Assembly: GCA_027023145.1 (NCBI GenBank)
Contig: JALVWV010000329.1
Location: 1-21,902 of the forward strand
Length of the DNA: 21,902 nucleotides
Source: Campylobacteraceae bacterium
Lineage (GTDB): Bacteria > Campylobacterota > Campylobacteria > Campylobacterales > Sulfurovaceae
Direction: 5' to 3'
In this document: positions 1-6,930 of the stretch, piece after piece
Layout: each line of letters begins with the position of its first letter
How positions within the stretch are numbered: position 1 is the first letter of the stretch
Program-made: the position numbers and the translations under genes
Notes under the pieces: generated by a model
Seen by the model: only the letters and a program-made list of their open reading frames with translations
Told to the model about the DNA's origin: nothing
Databases searched by the model: none

Positions 1-683
1 GTATGGACTTCACCGGCGAGGCAGGTGATCTGCGCATGGGGATAGGCTACGCCGGAGCGGTTGTTGACGGTGATCCAGCCGACGAGGTCAAGGCTCTCTT
101 TGCCGAGGTTCAGGACGTAGTCGCTCTTCCAGCTGATGCCAGTGGTGAGGTACTTCAGGTCGATCCCGAGCTTCCCGGCTTTGGCGGTCTTGATGTTCCA
201 CACGAGGCTGGGGCGGGTGATCATGTTTTTAGGCACAGAGGGGAAGATCACTTGCGTCGGTTTGTCGAGGGAGAGGATTTTGCCCGTCCCTTTCTGCCGT
301 ACCATGACGACGGGTGCAGCGGCAAGGAGGGTGCCGTGCGAGAGGGTAGGCTTGCGGCCGTTGGTGTAAAAGTCCACGGGGCGGTTGATACTCTTTTTGA
401 GCATGGAGTCGAGGGAGATGAGGTCGTAGATGTAGTTCTGCGAATAGAGCTGTGTCGAGACTCCGCTGAAGCTGGGGACGACACTGGCGGTGATGACACT
501 GCCAGCGACCCCTTCATAGATGAGCCGCTGCGCTCCGGCGGTGACGTTGGCTTCGCGGGTGTCATGGACGAAGGCGCGGTCGTCATTGTAGATCGTGATC
601 GCCAGATCGGAGGCGGTCTGAGGGACGACGGTATCGGCGATGAGTGCCGAGACGAGCAGAGGGAGGAGGGCGATGGGTTTCAT
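1..683 (-). CDS. DUF4139-type exported protein, 5' part only
   Basis: The gene runs off the left edge; 227 codons of its N-terminal part are visible and are open throughout. The protein begins MKPIALLPLLVSALIA, a short signal peptide, so it is probably exported. Near the window edge it reads GWITVNNRSGVAYPHAQITC followed by LAGEVH, which resembles the start of DUF4139 domains (a beta-rich domain of unknown function, typically GW-x-N-x-SG-x-AGDV). The ATG at 683-681 is preceded by AGGA at good spacing and by a TATACT box about 30 nt upstream, so the start is well supported. Function is unknown; the family assignment rests on motif resemblance only. Confidence 0.7.
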   Translation of the reverse strand, partial: MKPIALLPLLVSALIADTVVPQTASDLAITIYNDDRAFVHDTREANVTAGAQRLIYEGVAGSVITASVVPSFSGVSTQLYSQNYIYDLISLDSMLKKSINRPVDFYTNGRKPTLSHGTLLAAAPVVMVRQKGTGKILSLDKPTQVIFPSVPKNMITRPSLVWNIKTAKAGKLGIDLKYLTTGISWKSDYVLNLGKESLDLVGWITVNNRSGVAYPHAQITCLAGEVH

Positions 684-710
684 GAAGTATTCCTGTGTCG
701 GTTTTACGGC

Positions 711-716
711 AGTATA
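711..716 (-). promoter_or_regulatory. -10 box for the DUF4139-type gene
   Basis: TATACT on the minus strand in the context GCTATACTGCC, 28 nt before the ATG. No convincing -35, as is usual for sigma-70 promoters of Campylobacterota. Confidence 0.45.
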
Positions 717-755
717 GCAGGTGCGGGGTAATGGAGGGTAAATAGCAGGTGTTTT

Positions 756-840
756 CGTAGGGGCATCCGCGTATCTGCCCGGGTGGCGTATGCCACCTCA
801 AGGGGCTGGGGCTTCAGCCCCACAAAATAAGATTATTTTG
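756..840. repeat. Cluster of three hairpins, REP-like
   Basis: Three consecutive inverted repeats: GGTGGC/GCCACC (782-797, loop GTAT), TGGGGCT/AGCCCCA (807-822, loop TC) and CAAAATAA/TTATTTTG (823-840). They are preceded by CGTAGGGGCATCCGCGTATC, which resembles the hairpin after the DAHP synthase gene (4210-4233). The GGGGCTTCAGCCCC type recurs downstream of lysS and inside the fold-back repeats. No gene is seen in 684-938. Confidence 0.6.
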
Positions 841-938
841 GCTCCGATATTGGGTAACGAAGATGGATTTCTAGCAGTAAAAGGTGTATATTCAACGTCT
901 GACCCCTAAAAGAGAGAGCACGTTAAACGCCTCTTGGG

Positions 939-944
939 TATAAT
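939..944 (+). promoter_or_regulatory. -10 box, ribF-cmoA promoter
   Basis: TATAAT in the context TTGGGTATAATCAC, giving a predicted transcript start near 951 and a leader of about 150 nt before ribF. No clear -35 box. Confidence 0.55.
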
Positions 945-972
945 CACATCAAAAGACATCTGAAGAATCGCC

Positions 973-1057
973 GGTTTCACGCGATAGCTCTGGCAGTCGC
1001 AAACGCGAGCGCCCATTTCATGGGTTGGGTGCTCCTTTGTCGCCATCACGTGAAACC
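973..1057 (+). ncRNA. Candidate structured leader RNA upstream of ribF
   Basis: The segment starts about 22 nt after the predicted transcript start. Its ends pair: 973-985 with 1045-1057, 12 of 13 positions (only C982/A1048 mismatched). Inside are smaller stems: TCGC/GCGA around 998-1008, and GAGCGCCCA/TGGGTGCTC (1007-1032, with one G-U pair). A third stem, CCTCTG/CAGAGG (1056-1079), follows just before the ribosome binding site. It does not match the FMN riboswitch or any other riboswitch consensus I know. It could be a regulatory leader for ribF-cmoA, a small RNA, or chance structure. Confidence 0.35.
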
Positions 1058-1101
1058 TCTGTTTGTCATTATCCAGAGGTCTAGGAAGGACAATATACCA
1101 C

Positions 1102-1914
1102 GTGAGCACCTACGCCAATACCATCAGCTCCATCGCCATTGGATCGTTTGACGGGATCCATGTCGCCCATCATGCCCTCATCTCTCAAGCAGAAGCCGTC
1201 GCTGTTATCGAGCGGGGAGAGGGGTACCTGACCCCCGGTTTCAAGCGGTCGTGGTACACCGACAGACCGTTGTTTTTTTACCTGTTTGAGCAGGTGCGGG
1301 GATTGAGTGCGGCGGCGTTTGTGGCGCGGTTGGAGGAGGATTTTCCCTCCCTTGAGCGGATCGTGGTAGGGTATGACTTTGGCTTCGGGCAGGGGCGTGA
1401 AGGGGACGCGGATCATTTGCGCGATCTCTTTGGCGGTGAGGTGGTGATTGTCCCGGAAGTGATGCTTGATGGGGTTTCGGTGCATTCGCGGGTTATCCGT
1501 GAGTATTTGCAATCAGGGAAAATCGAAGCGGCCAATGCTCTACTGGGGAGGACATACCGGATCGACGGCGACGTGATCGTCGGACAGGGGATCGGAGCGC
1601 GGGAGTTGGTGCCCACACTCAATCTCCGTGCTCGAGACTACCAGCTCCCCCGCGAAGGGGTCTATGCTACCCGGACACGCATCGGGGGGGCGTGGCTGCC
1701 GAGTGTAAGCTTTCTCGGGCATCGGGTGAGCACGGACGGATCGTTTGCCGTGGAGAGCCATGTGCTCGATCACGATATCGGAGCCGTGGGGGGGCGAGTG
1801 TTTATCGAGTTTATTGATCGGATTCGGGACAATCGGAAGTTTGATTCGCTCTCGACACTCAGAAGCCAGATCCAGGATGATATTGCCGTGGCAAAGGAAA
1901 TGCTCAATGGATAA
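1102..1914 (+). CDS. ribF: Bifunctional riboflavin kinase / FAD synthetase
   Basis: RibF phosphorylates riboflavin to FMN and adenylates FMN to FAD in the cytoplasm. The 270-residue product has the N-terminal nucleotidyltransferase motif IGSFDGIHVAHHAL (residues 13-26, HVAH in place of the usual HxGH). The C-terminal flavokinase domain begins near residue 145 (GRTYRIDGDVIVGQGIGARE, then the PTLNL motif). I chose the GTG at 1102, preceded by AGGAAGGA, because the protein then begins just before the first conserved strand. A TTG at 1063 would add 13 residues without homology-like features. The stop overlaps the cmoA start by 8 nt, so the two genes are translationally coupled; ribF-cmoA adjacency is known from Campylobacter. 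Confidence 0.9.
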   Translation: MSTYANTISSIAIGSFDGIHVAHHALISQAEAVAVIERGEGYLTPGFKRSWYTDRPLFFYLFEQVRGLSAAAFVARLEEDFPSLERIVVGYDFGFGQGREGDADHLRDLFGGEVVIVPEVMLDGVSVHSRVIREYLQSGKIEAANALLGRTYRIDGDVIVGQGIGARELVPTLNLRARDYQLPREGVYATRTRIGGAWLPSVSFLGHRVSTDGSFAVESHVLDHDIGAVGGRVFIEFIDRIRDNRKFDSLSTLRSQIQDDIAVAKEMLNG

Positions 1915-2611
1915 AGTTTTTACCAAACCGATCGAAAAGCAGTTTGAGTTTGACGAAGCGGTTGCATCGGTGTTTGACGATATGCTGAGCCGCTCCGTGC
2001 CGTTTTACGATGAGGTGCGGCGGCTGGTGATCGAGGTGATCCTTGCCGAAGCGGAGCCGGGGATTCGGGTGATCGATCTGGGCTCATCCACGGCGAAGTT
2101 TCTGCTGGAGCTTTCCCATCGATCCCCGGTGGATTTGCATCTAGTCGGGATCGACAATTCTGAGGCGATGGTGGAGCGGGCTCAGCGCAAGGCGGAGGCC
2201 TTTGGTGCCGAGGTGACGCTGGAACTGGCCGACATTCTGACCTATGACTACCGGGGATATGATGTCGCGGTGGCCAACTACACTCTCCAGTTCATCCGTC
2301 CCATGCAGCGTACCGAGCTGGTGGCAAGGATCGGACAGGAGCTCTCTGAAGGGGGACGGTTTATCTTTTCGGAAAAAGTGGTGTTCGGGGAGAAGCGACT
2401 GGATAAGCAGATGATCGATGTGTACTATGACTACAAACGGACGCAGGGGTACAGCGATTATGAGATCGCGCAGAAGCGAGAAGCACTCGAAAATGTCCTG
2501 ATCCCCTTTACCATCGATGAGAATATCCAGATGTGTCGATCGGCCGGTTTCAGAGAGGTGCATACGATTTTCCAGTGGGCCAATTTCGTGACATTTGTCG
2601 CCCGAAAGTAG
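1907..2611 (+). CDS. cmoA: Carboxy-S-adenosyl-L-methionine synthase
   Basis: CmoA converts SAM and prephenate into carboxy-SAM, used by CmoB to make cmo5U at the tRNA wobble base. The 234-residue protein has the class I methyltransferase motif VIDLGSSTAKFLLEL (residues 55-69), the second acidic motif GIDNSEAMVERAQRKA (81-96) and NYTLQFI (124-130), in the order typical of CmoA. Length fits the family. The ATG at 1907 lies inside the 3' end of ribF. Reading frame extends further upstream, but MDKVFTKPIEKQFEFDEAVA is the typical CmoA N-terminus. Confidence 0.93.
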   Translation: MDKVFTKPIEKQFEFDEAVASVFDDMLSRSVPFYDEVRRLVIEVILAEAEPGIRVIDLGSSTAKFLLELSHRSPVDLHLVGIDNSEAMVERAQRKAEAFGAEVTLELADILTYDYRGYDVAVANYTLQFIRPMQRTELVARIGQELSEGGRFIFSEKVVFGEKRLDKQMIDVYYDYKRTQGYSDYEIAQKREALENVLIPFTIDENIQMCRSAGFREVHTIFQWANFVTFVARK

Positions 2612-2820
2612 TCAAGGAGGAGTCGGTTTTGACAAGTCAATTGACACCCGATCCCAGCAAAGCCCTGAAATACGGGTTGCATTATTTAATATGAGTTGTT
2701 CACACCTTATTCACCATGTGAAAAACGCATATTTCTTCTTAAAAAATGATAAAATTACACACGCGTAACGCAAAAAACTCTCCAGCCCCCACCTGCCGGG
2801 CATTCTCATCAAAACTGCGG

Positions 2821-2826
2821 TATAAT
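2821..2826 (+). promoter_or_regulatory. -10 box, DAHP synthase promoter
   Basis: TATAAT in the context GCGGTATAATCCG, with a predicted start near 2833. The preceding stretch 2612-2810 is AT-rich in its middle and shows no gene; TAAAAT near 2750 is a weaker alternative -10. Confidence 0.6.
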
Positions 2827-2840
2827 CCGAAAAATTCAAA

Positions 2841-2856
2841 GGCACTCAGAAGTGCC
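2841..2856 (+). promoter_or_regulatory. Short hairpin in the DAHP synthase leader
   Basis: GGCACT/AGTGCC inverted repeat with loop CAGA, placed between the predicted transcript start and the AAGGA ribosome binding site (2863-2867). It could affect leader stability or bind a regulator; there is no T-run, so it is not a terminator. Confidence 0.35.
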
Positions 2857-2873
2857 ATCATCAAGGATACCGT

Positions 2874-4211
2874 ATGAACTGGGCACCAAATAGTTGGAGA
2901 AATTTTCCGATAAAACAGCAACCGACTTACAAAGACCCCACTCTTGTCAAGGAAGTGGAAAGTGAGCTGGCGAGCTACCCGCCACTGATTTTTGCGGGGG
3001 AAGCTCGCAACCTCAAAAACGATCTCATCAAGGCTGGACGCGGGGAAGCCTTTATCGTCCAGGGAGGCGACTGTGCCGAAAGTTTCAGCGCTTTCAACGC
3101 TGACGTGATCAAAAATATGTTTAAACTGATCCTCCAAATGTCAGTCGTGATGACCTATTCTGCTGGCAAACCGGTGGTCAAGATCGGTCGGATGGCCGGA
3201 CAGTTTGCCAAGCCCCGTTCGAGTGACTACGAAGAGATTGACGGTGTCAAGCTCCCAAGCTATCGCGGAGATATTATCAACGATATTGGCTTCACCGAGG
3301 CGGCGCGTGAGCCTGACCCCCGACGGATGATCCGGGCGTACAACCAATCCGCCGCGACGATGAACCTCCTGCGGGCGTTCTCACGAGGGGGGCTGGCCAA
3401 CTTGAATGAGGTGCATCGCTGGAACCTTGACTTTATCAAGGGGCATCCCCTCGGTCAGCGCTACGAGCAACTGAGTTTTCAGATCGACAAGAGCATGAAA
3501 TTCCTCGCCGCAGCCGGGATCACTTCAGACAATGCCCCCCAGTTGCGTCAAACGACGGTTTACACCTCTCATGAAGCCTTGCTTCTGCCGTATGAGGAGG
3601 CATTGACACGGGTTGACAGCATCACCGATGACTGGTACAACACCTCCGCACACATGCTCTGGATCGGGGATCGGACGCGTGATTTGGATGGCGCCCACAT
3701 CGAATATTTCCGAGGCATCCAAAACCCCATCGGCTGCAAAGTCGGTCCCTCGATGGAAGTCGAAGAGCTCCTCACCCTCATCGATGCTCTCAACCCCACC
3801 AACGAAGAGGGACGTCTCAATCTTATCGTCCGGATGGGTGCGGATAAAATCGCCGCCCACTTCCCACCACTTCTGCGTGCGGTGCGGGATGCTGGCAAAC
3901 AGGTCGTCTGGACGATCGACCCGATGCATGGCAACATCGCCAAGAGTTCGACCGGATTCAAGACCCGAGATTTTGACAAAATCCTCTCCGAAGTGGAGCA
4001 ATTTTTTGCCATCCACGAGGCTGAAGGAACTATCGCTGCAGGTATCCACCTCGAGATGACCGGTGAAGACGTCACCGAATGCACCGGCAGCACCTCTAGC
4101 CCCATCTCCGAAGAAGATCTCGGCAGCCGATACCACACCCAGTGCGATCCACGCCTCAATGCGAATCAATCGCTGGAACTGGCGTTTATGATTGGGGAGA
4201 AATTCCAGTAG
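2874..4211 (+). CDS. aroG: Class II 3-deoxy-7-phosphoheptulonate (DAHP) synthase
   Basis: This enzyme condenses phosphoenolpyruvate and erythrose 4-phosphate, the first step of the shikimate pathway. The 445-residue product is a typical class II (plant/Mycobacterium-like) enzyme: QGGDCAE at 63-69, RMAGQFAKPRS at 106-116, GDRTRD at 265-270, KVGPSM at 289-294, IDPMHGN at 348-354, HLEMTGEDVTEC at 392-403 and CDPRLN at 424-429. The metal ligands expected for the family (C67, H352, E394, D425) are present. AAGGA lies 6 nt before the ATG. It is transcribed alone from its own promoter. The stop codon overlaps a hairpin repeat (GTAGGGGCAGAC...). The symbol follows usage for class II enzymes in other bacteria. 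Confidence 0.93.
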   Translation: MNWAPNSWRNFPIKQQPTYKDPTLVKEVESELASYPPLIFAGEARNLKNDLIKAGRGEAFIVQGGDCAESFSAFNADVIKNMFKLILQMSVVMTYSAGKPVVKIGRMAGQFAKPRSSDYEEIDGVKLPSYRGDIINDIGFTEAAREPDPRRMIRAYNQSAATMNLLRAFSRGGLANLNEVHRWNLDFIKGHPLGQRYEQLSFQIDKSMKFLAAAGITSDNAPQLRQTTVYTSHEALLLPYEEALTRVDSITDDWYNTSAHMLWIGDRTRDLDGAHIEYFRGIQNPIGCKVGPSMEVEELLTLIDALNPTNEEGRLNLIVRMGADKIAAHFPPLLRAVRDAGKQVVWTIDPMHGNIAKSSTGFKTRDFDKILSEVEQFFAIHEAEGTIAAGIHLEMTGEDVTECTGSTSSPISEEDLGSRYHTQCDPRLNANQSLELAFMIGEKFQ

Positions 4212-4233
4212 GGGCAGACCCATGTGTCTGCCC
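4212..4233. repeat. Hairpin at the DAHP synthase 3' end
   Basis: GGGCAGAC (4212-4219) and GTCTGCCC (4226-4233) form a perfect 8-bp stem with loop CCATGT. It begins at the stop codon (TAG in GTAGGGGC). There is no T-run, so it may stabilise the mRNA end instead of acting as an intrinsic terminator. A diverged relative lies at 756-780. Confidence 0.6.
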
Positions 4234-4238
4234 TCAGA

Positions 4239-4252
4239 GTGAGGAGTGAGGA
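4239..4252. repeat. Two tandem GTGAGGA heptamers
   Basis: Two perfect copies of the heptamer GTGAGGA, the same unit that occurs four times in tandem at 9212-9239. Confidence 0.6.
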
Positions 4253-4262
4253 ATTTTGGTAT

Positions 4263-4339
4263 GCATTGCTGCGCAATGCTTTTATCGATGTGGGGACGCG
4301 ACTTCAGTCGCGTTTGGTGGAGCTTTGAAGTCCAGCTCC
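4263..4339. repeat. Three short hairpins
   Basis: GCATTGC/GCAATGC (4263-4279, loop TGC), ACGCGACT/AGTCGCGT (4296-4313, loop TC) and GGAGCT/AGCTCC (4319-4339). The second is of the GACTTCAGTC type seen in REP-like elements. No coding potential is seen in 4212-4523 beyond these repeats. Confidence 0.6.
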
Positions 4340-4362
4340 TTGAAGCATGTTACAAGCCTTAT

Positions 4363-4530
4363 CGCGTAGATTCCGCAATAGCGCACCTTCCAACGATTCT
4401 TTCCCTGGAAGTGGAGACTTTAGTCCCACCCAAAGGTCAAACGACAGTGCAACCTCAGGGTGAGGCTGAAGCCTTCACTTCCAGATAAATCGCGTTGCGA
4501 TTTTGGTGCGCTATTGCGGCACCCTACGCG
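4363..4530. repeat. Large fold-back repeat, copy A
   Basis: About 168 bp, clearly related to 9378-9528. Both copies share terminal GCGTAG...GCAAT.GC.CACC segments in inverted orientation, an internal GGAAGTGGAGACT segment and a second, imperfectly inverted one (TGAGGCTGAAGCCTTCACTTCC). This gives a nested palindrome resembling a MITE or BIME. The right end supplies the stop codon of the methyltransferase gene (minus-strand GCGTAGGGTG). No transposase is encoded within it. Confidence 0.7.
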
Positions 4531-5597
4531 ATCTTCAGCGATCCAAACCCTTCATACCTTCCAAACGACAGTAGATCCAGCTCCTCGATCTGGTTGAGGG
4601 TGGCGACAAGCGAAGTGCCCAGCGCGTAGGCGAGGTTGACCGGGACGGCGTTGCCGATCTGTTTGTACTGCTGGGTGACGGAGCCTTCGAAAATCCACTC
4701 ATCTGGAAAGGTCTGGATACGGGCATACTCCCGGACGGTGAACGGGCGGGTTTCATCTGGGTGGCACCGCTCGGTCTGTTTCTGAGCCGGGGAGCAGGTG
4801 AGGGTGAGGCTGGGCTCATCCCAGGCGATACGGCGGGCGATGCCGGTCTTGCCGCCGCCGAGGTAAAAGCTCTTCATCATGTAGGCTTTTTGATCCTCGA
4901 TCGGAAGATCCCGCCAGTAACCGCCGGGGGGGACTTTGTCGAGAATGACCTTCTTTTTCTCGGGATAGGTTTGACCCGGAGACGGAGGGACGTCGTTGGG
5001 GTAGAGGGTGCCCTTCTTGAGGGCATCTTTGAGGGTGTACTCTTCGGTACACTCCTCGGGCCAGGAGAAGGTGACCTTGTCGGCATAGTCTTCACGAATG
5101 CCAACGATGATGAGCCGTTCGCGTTTTTGGGGAACGCGGTATTTGACTGCTTTGAGGACTTTGGGCTCCAAGACGCGGTAGCCCATCGAGCGGAAGACGC
5201 TCAGGATGGTCTCCAACGTCCGCCCCTTGTCGTGGTTGAGCAATCCTCGGACATTTTCGGCGAGGAAGAGTGCCGGGCGGGTCTCTTTGAGTGCCCGGGC
5301 AAACTCATAGAAGAGCGTCCCCCGGGTGTCTTCGAAGCCCATCTTCTTGCCCGCATACGAAAAAGCCTGACACGGGAAGCCCCCGGTAAGCACATCCACC
5401 TCTCCGGCATAGGGGGTAAAGTCGATCTCGGCGACGTCACCGTGGACGACGGGCCATTCGGGGCGGTTGCGGCGGAGGGTAGCAGCTGCGTAGCGGTCGA
5501 AGTCATTCAGCAGGAGGTGTTCGATACCAGCGTGTTCCATCCCCAGCGCCATCCCGCCAGCTCCGGCAAAGAGCTCGATGCTCCGAAACGGGCGCAC
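4524..5597 (-). CDS. DNA (cytosine-5-)-methyltransferase, start frame broken
   Basis: It transfers a methyl group from SAM to C5 of cytosine in a specific DNA site; the specificity cannot be read here. All family motifs are seen in order in the 357-residue product: I ELFAGAGGMALGM (8-20), IV GGFPCQAFS (72-80, catalytic C76), VI AENVRG (113-118), VIII QKRERLIIVGIR (157-168), IX REYARIQTFPDEW (289-301) and X QIGNAVPV (313-320). The GTG at 5597 has no ribosome binding site. A strong AAAAGGAGG plus ATG lies 59 nt upstream at 5656 but is one base out of frame. The true N-terminus is therefore uncertain, and the gene may carry a frameshift. No restriction endonuclease lies nearby, so it is an orphan in this window. 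Stop codon and 3' end overlap repeat copy A. Confidence 0.9.
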   Translation of the reverse strand: MRPFRSIELFAGAGGMALGMEHAGIEHLLLNDFDRYAAATLRRNRPEWPVVHGDVAEIDFTPYAGEVDVLTGGFPCQAFSYAGKKMGFEDTRGTLFYEFARALKETRPALFLAENVRGLLNHDKGRTLETILSVFRSMGYRVLEPKVLKAVKYRVPQKRERLIIVGIREDYADKVTFSWPEECTEEYTLKDALKKGTLYPNDVPPSPGQTYPEKKKVILDKVPPGGYWRDLPIEDQKAYMMKSFYLGGGKTGIARRIAWDEPSLTLTCSPAQKQTERCHPDETRPFTVREYARIQTFPDEWIFEGSVTQQYKQIGNAVPVNLAYALGTSLVATLNQIEELDLLSFGRYEGFGSLKIA

Positions 5598-5656
5598 GGG
5601 CGATGGGCAGTGCGAAAAAGTGTTGCGATGTCTATCGTCGATTGTGATTCGCCCAT
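5598..5656 (-). other. Out-of-frame translation start upstream of the methyltransferase
   Basis: The ATG at 5656-5654 is preceded by AAAAGGAGG (5669-5661) four bases away, the best ribosome binding site near this gene. It encodes MGESQSTIDIATLFRTAHRP and continues about 48 codons to a TGA inside the methyltransferase gene. The distance from this ATG to the in-frame GTG is 59 nt, so one missing base would fuse them into one ORF. Both frames are open between the two starts. No long homopolymer is present, which speaks against simple phase variation. Confidence 0.6.
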
Positions 5657-5679
5657 AGTGCCTCCTTTTGATGTGTCGT

Positions 5680-5685
5680 ATTATA
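5680..5685 (-). promoter_or_regulatory. -10 box, methyltransferase promoter
   Basis: TATAAT on the minus strand (AAGTATAATACG), 24 nt upstream of the out-of-frame ATG. Its position suits the ATG at 5656, not the GTG at 5597, as the intended start. Confidence 0.55.
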
Positions 5686-5724
5686 CTTTATTTTGACGAA
5701 AGAAGAGAATTATATGTCAAATTG

Positions 5725-6930
5725 TCATACTTTTTGTCGAAGAGTGACTGTAAATCTATTCTCTCCCTTTTTATAGACATACTCCAGCCCCATCTTGTGA
5801 AGATCAAGGATGCTTTTGACAATGTAGAGTCCCAGTCCCAGTCCGCTGCGAGAGGTATGGAAGGGGGCGAAGTAGTGTTCGAGTGGTTCTTTGAGCCCTT
5901 CGCCGTGGTTGCTAATGGTAAGGGCGTCGCTGTTGATGATGACCTGAACTCGTTTGGTTTGACTGTATTTGATCCCATTGTCGAGCAGATTTTTGATCGC
6001 CAGGGAGAGGAGCTCGAAATCAGCCTGCACGGTGGTGTCTCGTACCAGATGGAGCCCAATATGCTTGTCCGGATCGTCAAGCATGAGCATATCAACGCTG
6101 GCTTCCACGATGTCGCTGAGTTTATAGGGTTTAAACTCAGCGTTGAAATTTTTGGAAGCGATTTGCTCCACTTTGGCAAACTCATCGATGAGGAGATTGA
6201 GGCGCTGAAAAATGGCATGGAAGCGTTGTTTCTGGCGATCATCCTGCACCATCTCACTCATCAGTCGTCCCTTGGCAATGGGCGTTTTGAGCTCGTGCAT
6301 GATGGCACGCAGAAGGAGTTGGCGGGCGTGGAGGAGGTCGCGGATCTTCTTGACAGCGGTGTCAAAAGCATTGGCTACTTCGGCGATCTCGTCGCCCTTG
6401 TCGCTGCGGCATTCGATGTCGAGGTCGCCGTCGGAGAATTTTTCGATGGTGTGTTTGAGCTCCACGAGGGGCTTGATCGAACGGATGACCCACCAGTAGA
6501 AGAATCCAAGCAGCAGCAACGACCCGGCGAAACCGATGACGAGATCGAGGGGAAATTTGGGTTTGTTCATGTTTTCAAGGACGAGGTTGAAGCGGTCGTT
6601 GTTGATGAAGATGTAGCGCTCGAGCTTGAGGGTGACGGTGGCGAAATGGCGGGTGCCGTTGTCGTCGTCGAAGTGCCCTTGGAGGACGAGACCTCTCTCC
6701 CCGCCGTTAACGACGCGGATGTTCTGTGACTCGAGGTAGGCGGTATCGATCTTGCCGTACCGGAGGTAATAGAGGTAGAGGTAATGGATGTTGGCCCGTT
6801 CCTGCATGGCGATCGCTTCGAGGGAGCGACTCTGACTGCGCTGATAAAGGACGCCAAAGAGGAGTGCGAGCAGCAGGGTCGCGAGGACGAAGATGATGTT
6901 GATCTTGGCGCGGAGGGATCGGGGGCGCAT
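5725..6930 (-). CDS. ArsS-like sensor histidine kinase
   Basis: A membrane sensor kinase of 401 residues. Order: transmembrane helix about 10-29, an extracytoplasmic sensor loop about 30-128, a second helix about 129-149 (VIGFAGSLLLLGFFYWWVI), HAMP linker about 150-200, dimerisation/phosphoacceptor helix with the H box RAIMHELKTPIAKGR (H212), N box IKNLLDNGIKYS (312-323) and the G box RSGLGLGLYIVKSI (361-374). Architecture and partner match the ArsRS family of Campylobacterota, whose Helicobacter member responds to acid; the signal here is unknown. Its ATG overlaps the stop of the regulator gene by one base (TGATG), so the pair is one operon. Confidence 0.88.
   Translation of the reverse strand: MRPRSLRAKINIIFVLATLLLALLFGVLYQRSQSRSLEAIAMQERANIHYLYLYYLRYGKIDTAYLESQNIRVVNGGERGLVLQGHFDDDNGTRHFATVTLKLERYIFINNDRFNLVLENMNKPKFPLDLVIGFAGSLLLLGFFYWWVIRSIKPLVELKHTIEKFSDGDLDIECRSDKGDEIAEVANAFDTAVKKIRDLLHARQLLLRAIMHELKTPIAKGRLMSEMVQDDRQKQRFHAIFQRLNLLIDEFAKVEQIASKNFNAEFKPYKLSDIVEASVDMLMLDDPDKHIGLHLVRDTTVQADFELLSLAIKNLLDNGIKYSQTKRVQVIINSDALTISNHGEGLKEPLEHYFAPFHTSRSGLGLGLYIVKSILDLHKMGLEYVYKKGENRFTVTLRQKV

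Noticed and set aside
3..731. 242-codon plus-strand reading frame at the left edge
   Set aside because: It is antisense to the DUF4139-type gene, which has a signal peptide, ribosome binding site and promoter. The plus-strand translation has no recognisable motif.
981..1044. tRNA-like signal (TAGCTC, GAGC, TTTGTCGCC) in the ribF leader
   Set aside because: The acceptor pairing has a mismatch at the first position, the D loop is far too long and there is no T loop (TTCGA) or proper anticodon loop.
4524..5597. Restriction-modification system around the methyltransferase
   Set aside because: Neighbours are the DAHP synthase gene and the ArsRS-like pair; no endonuclease gene is adjacent. The PD-(D/E)XK-like protein is about 10 kb away in an integron cassette.
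5598..5656. Phase variation by slipped-strand mispairing at the methyltransferase start
   Set aside because: The longest homopolymer in the overlap is a run of five T, too short for typical contingency tracts; a fixed frameshift or sequence error is more likely.
4761..5696. Long plus-strand frames opposite the methyltransferase and kinase (also 5668-6729)
   Set aside because: They are mirror frames of GC-rich minus-strand genes with full motif sets; their products are low-complexity and rich in D, E and G, with no start signals.
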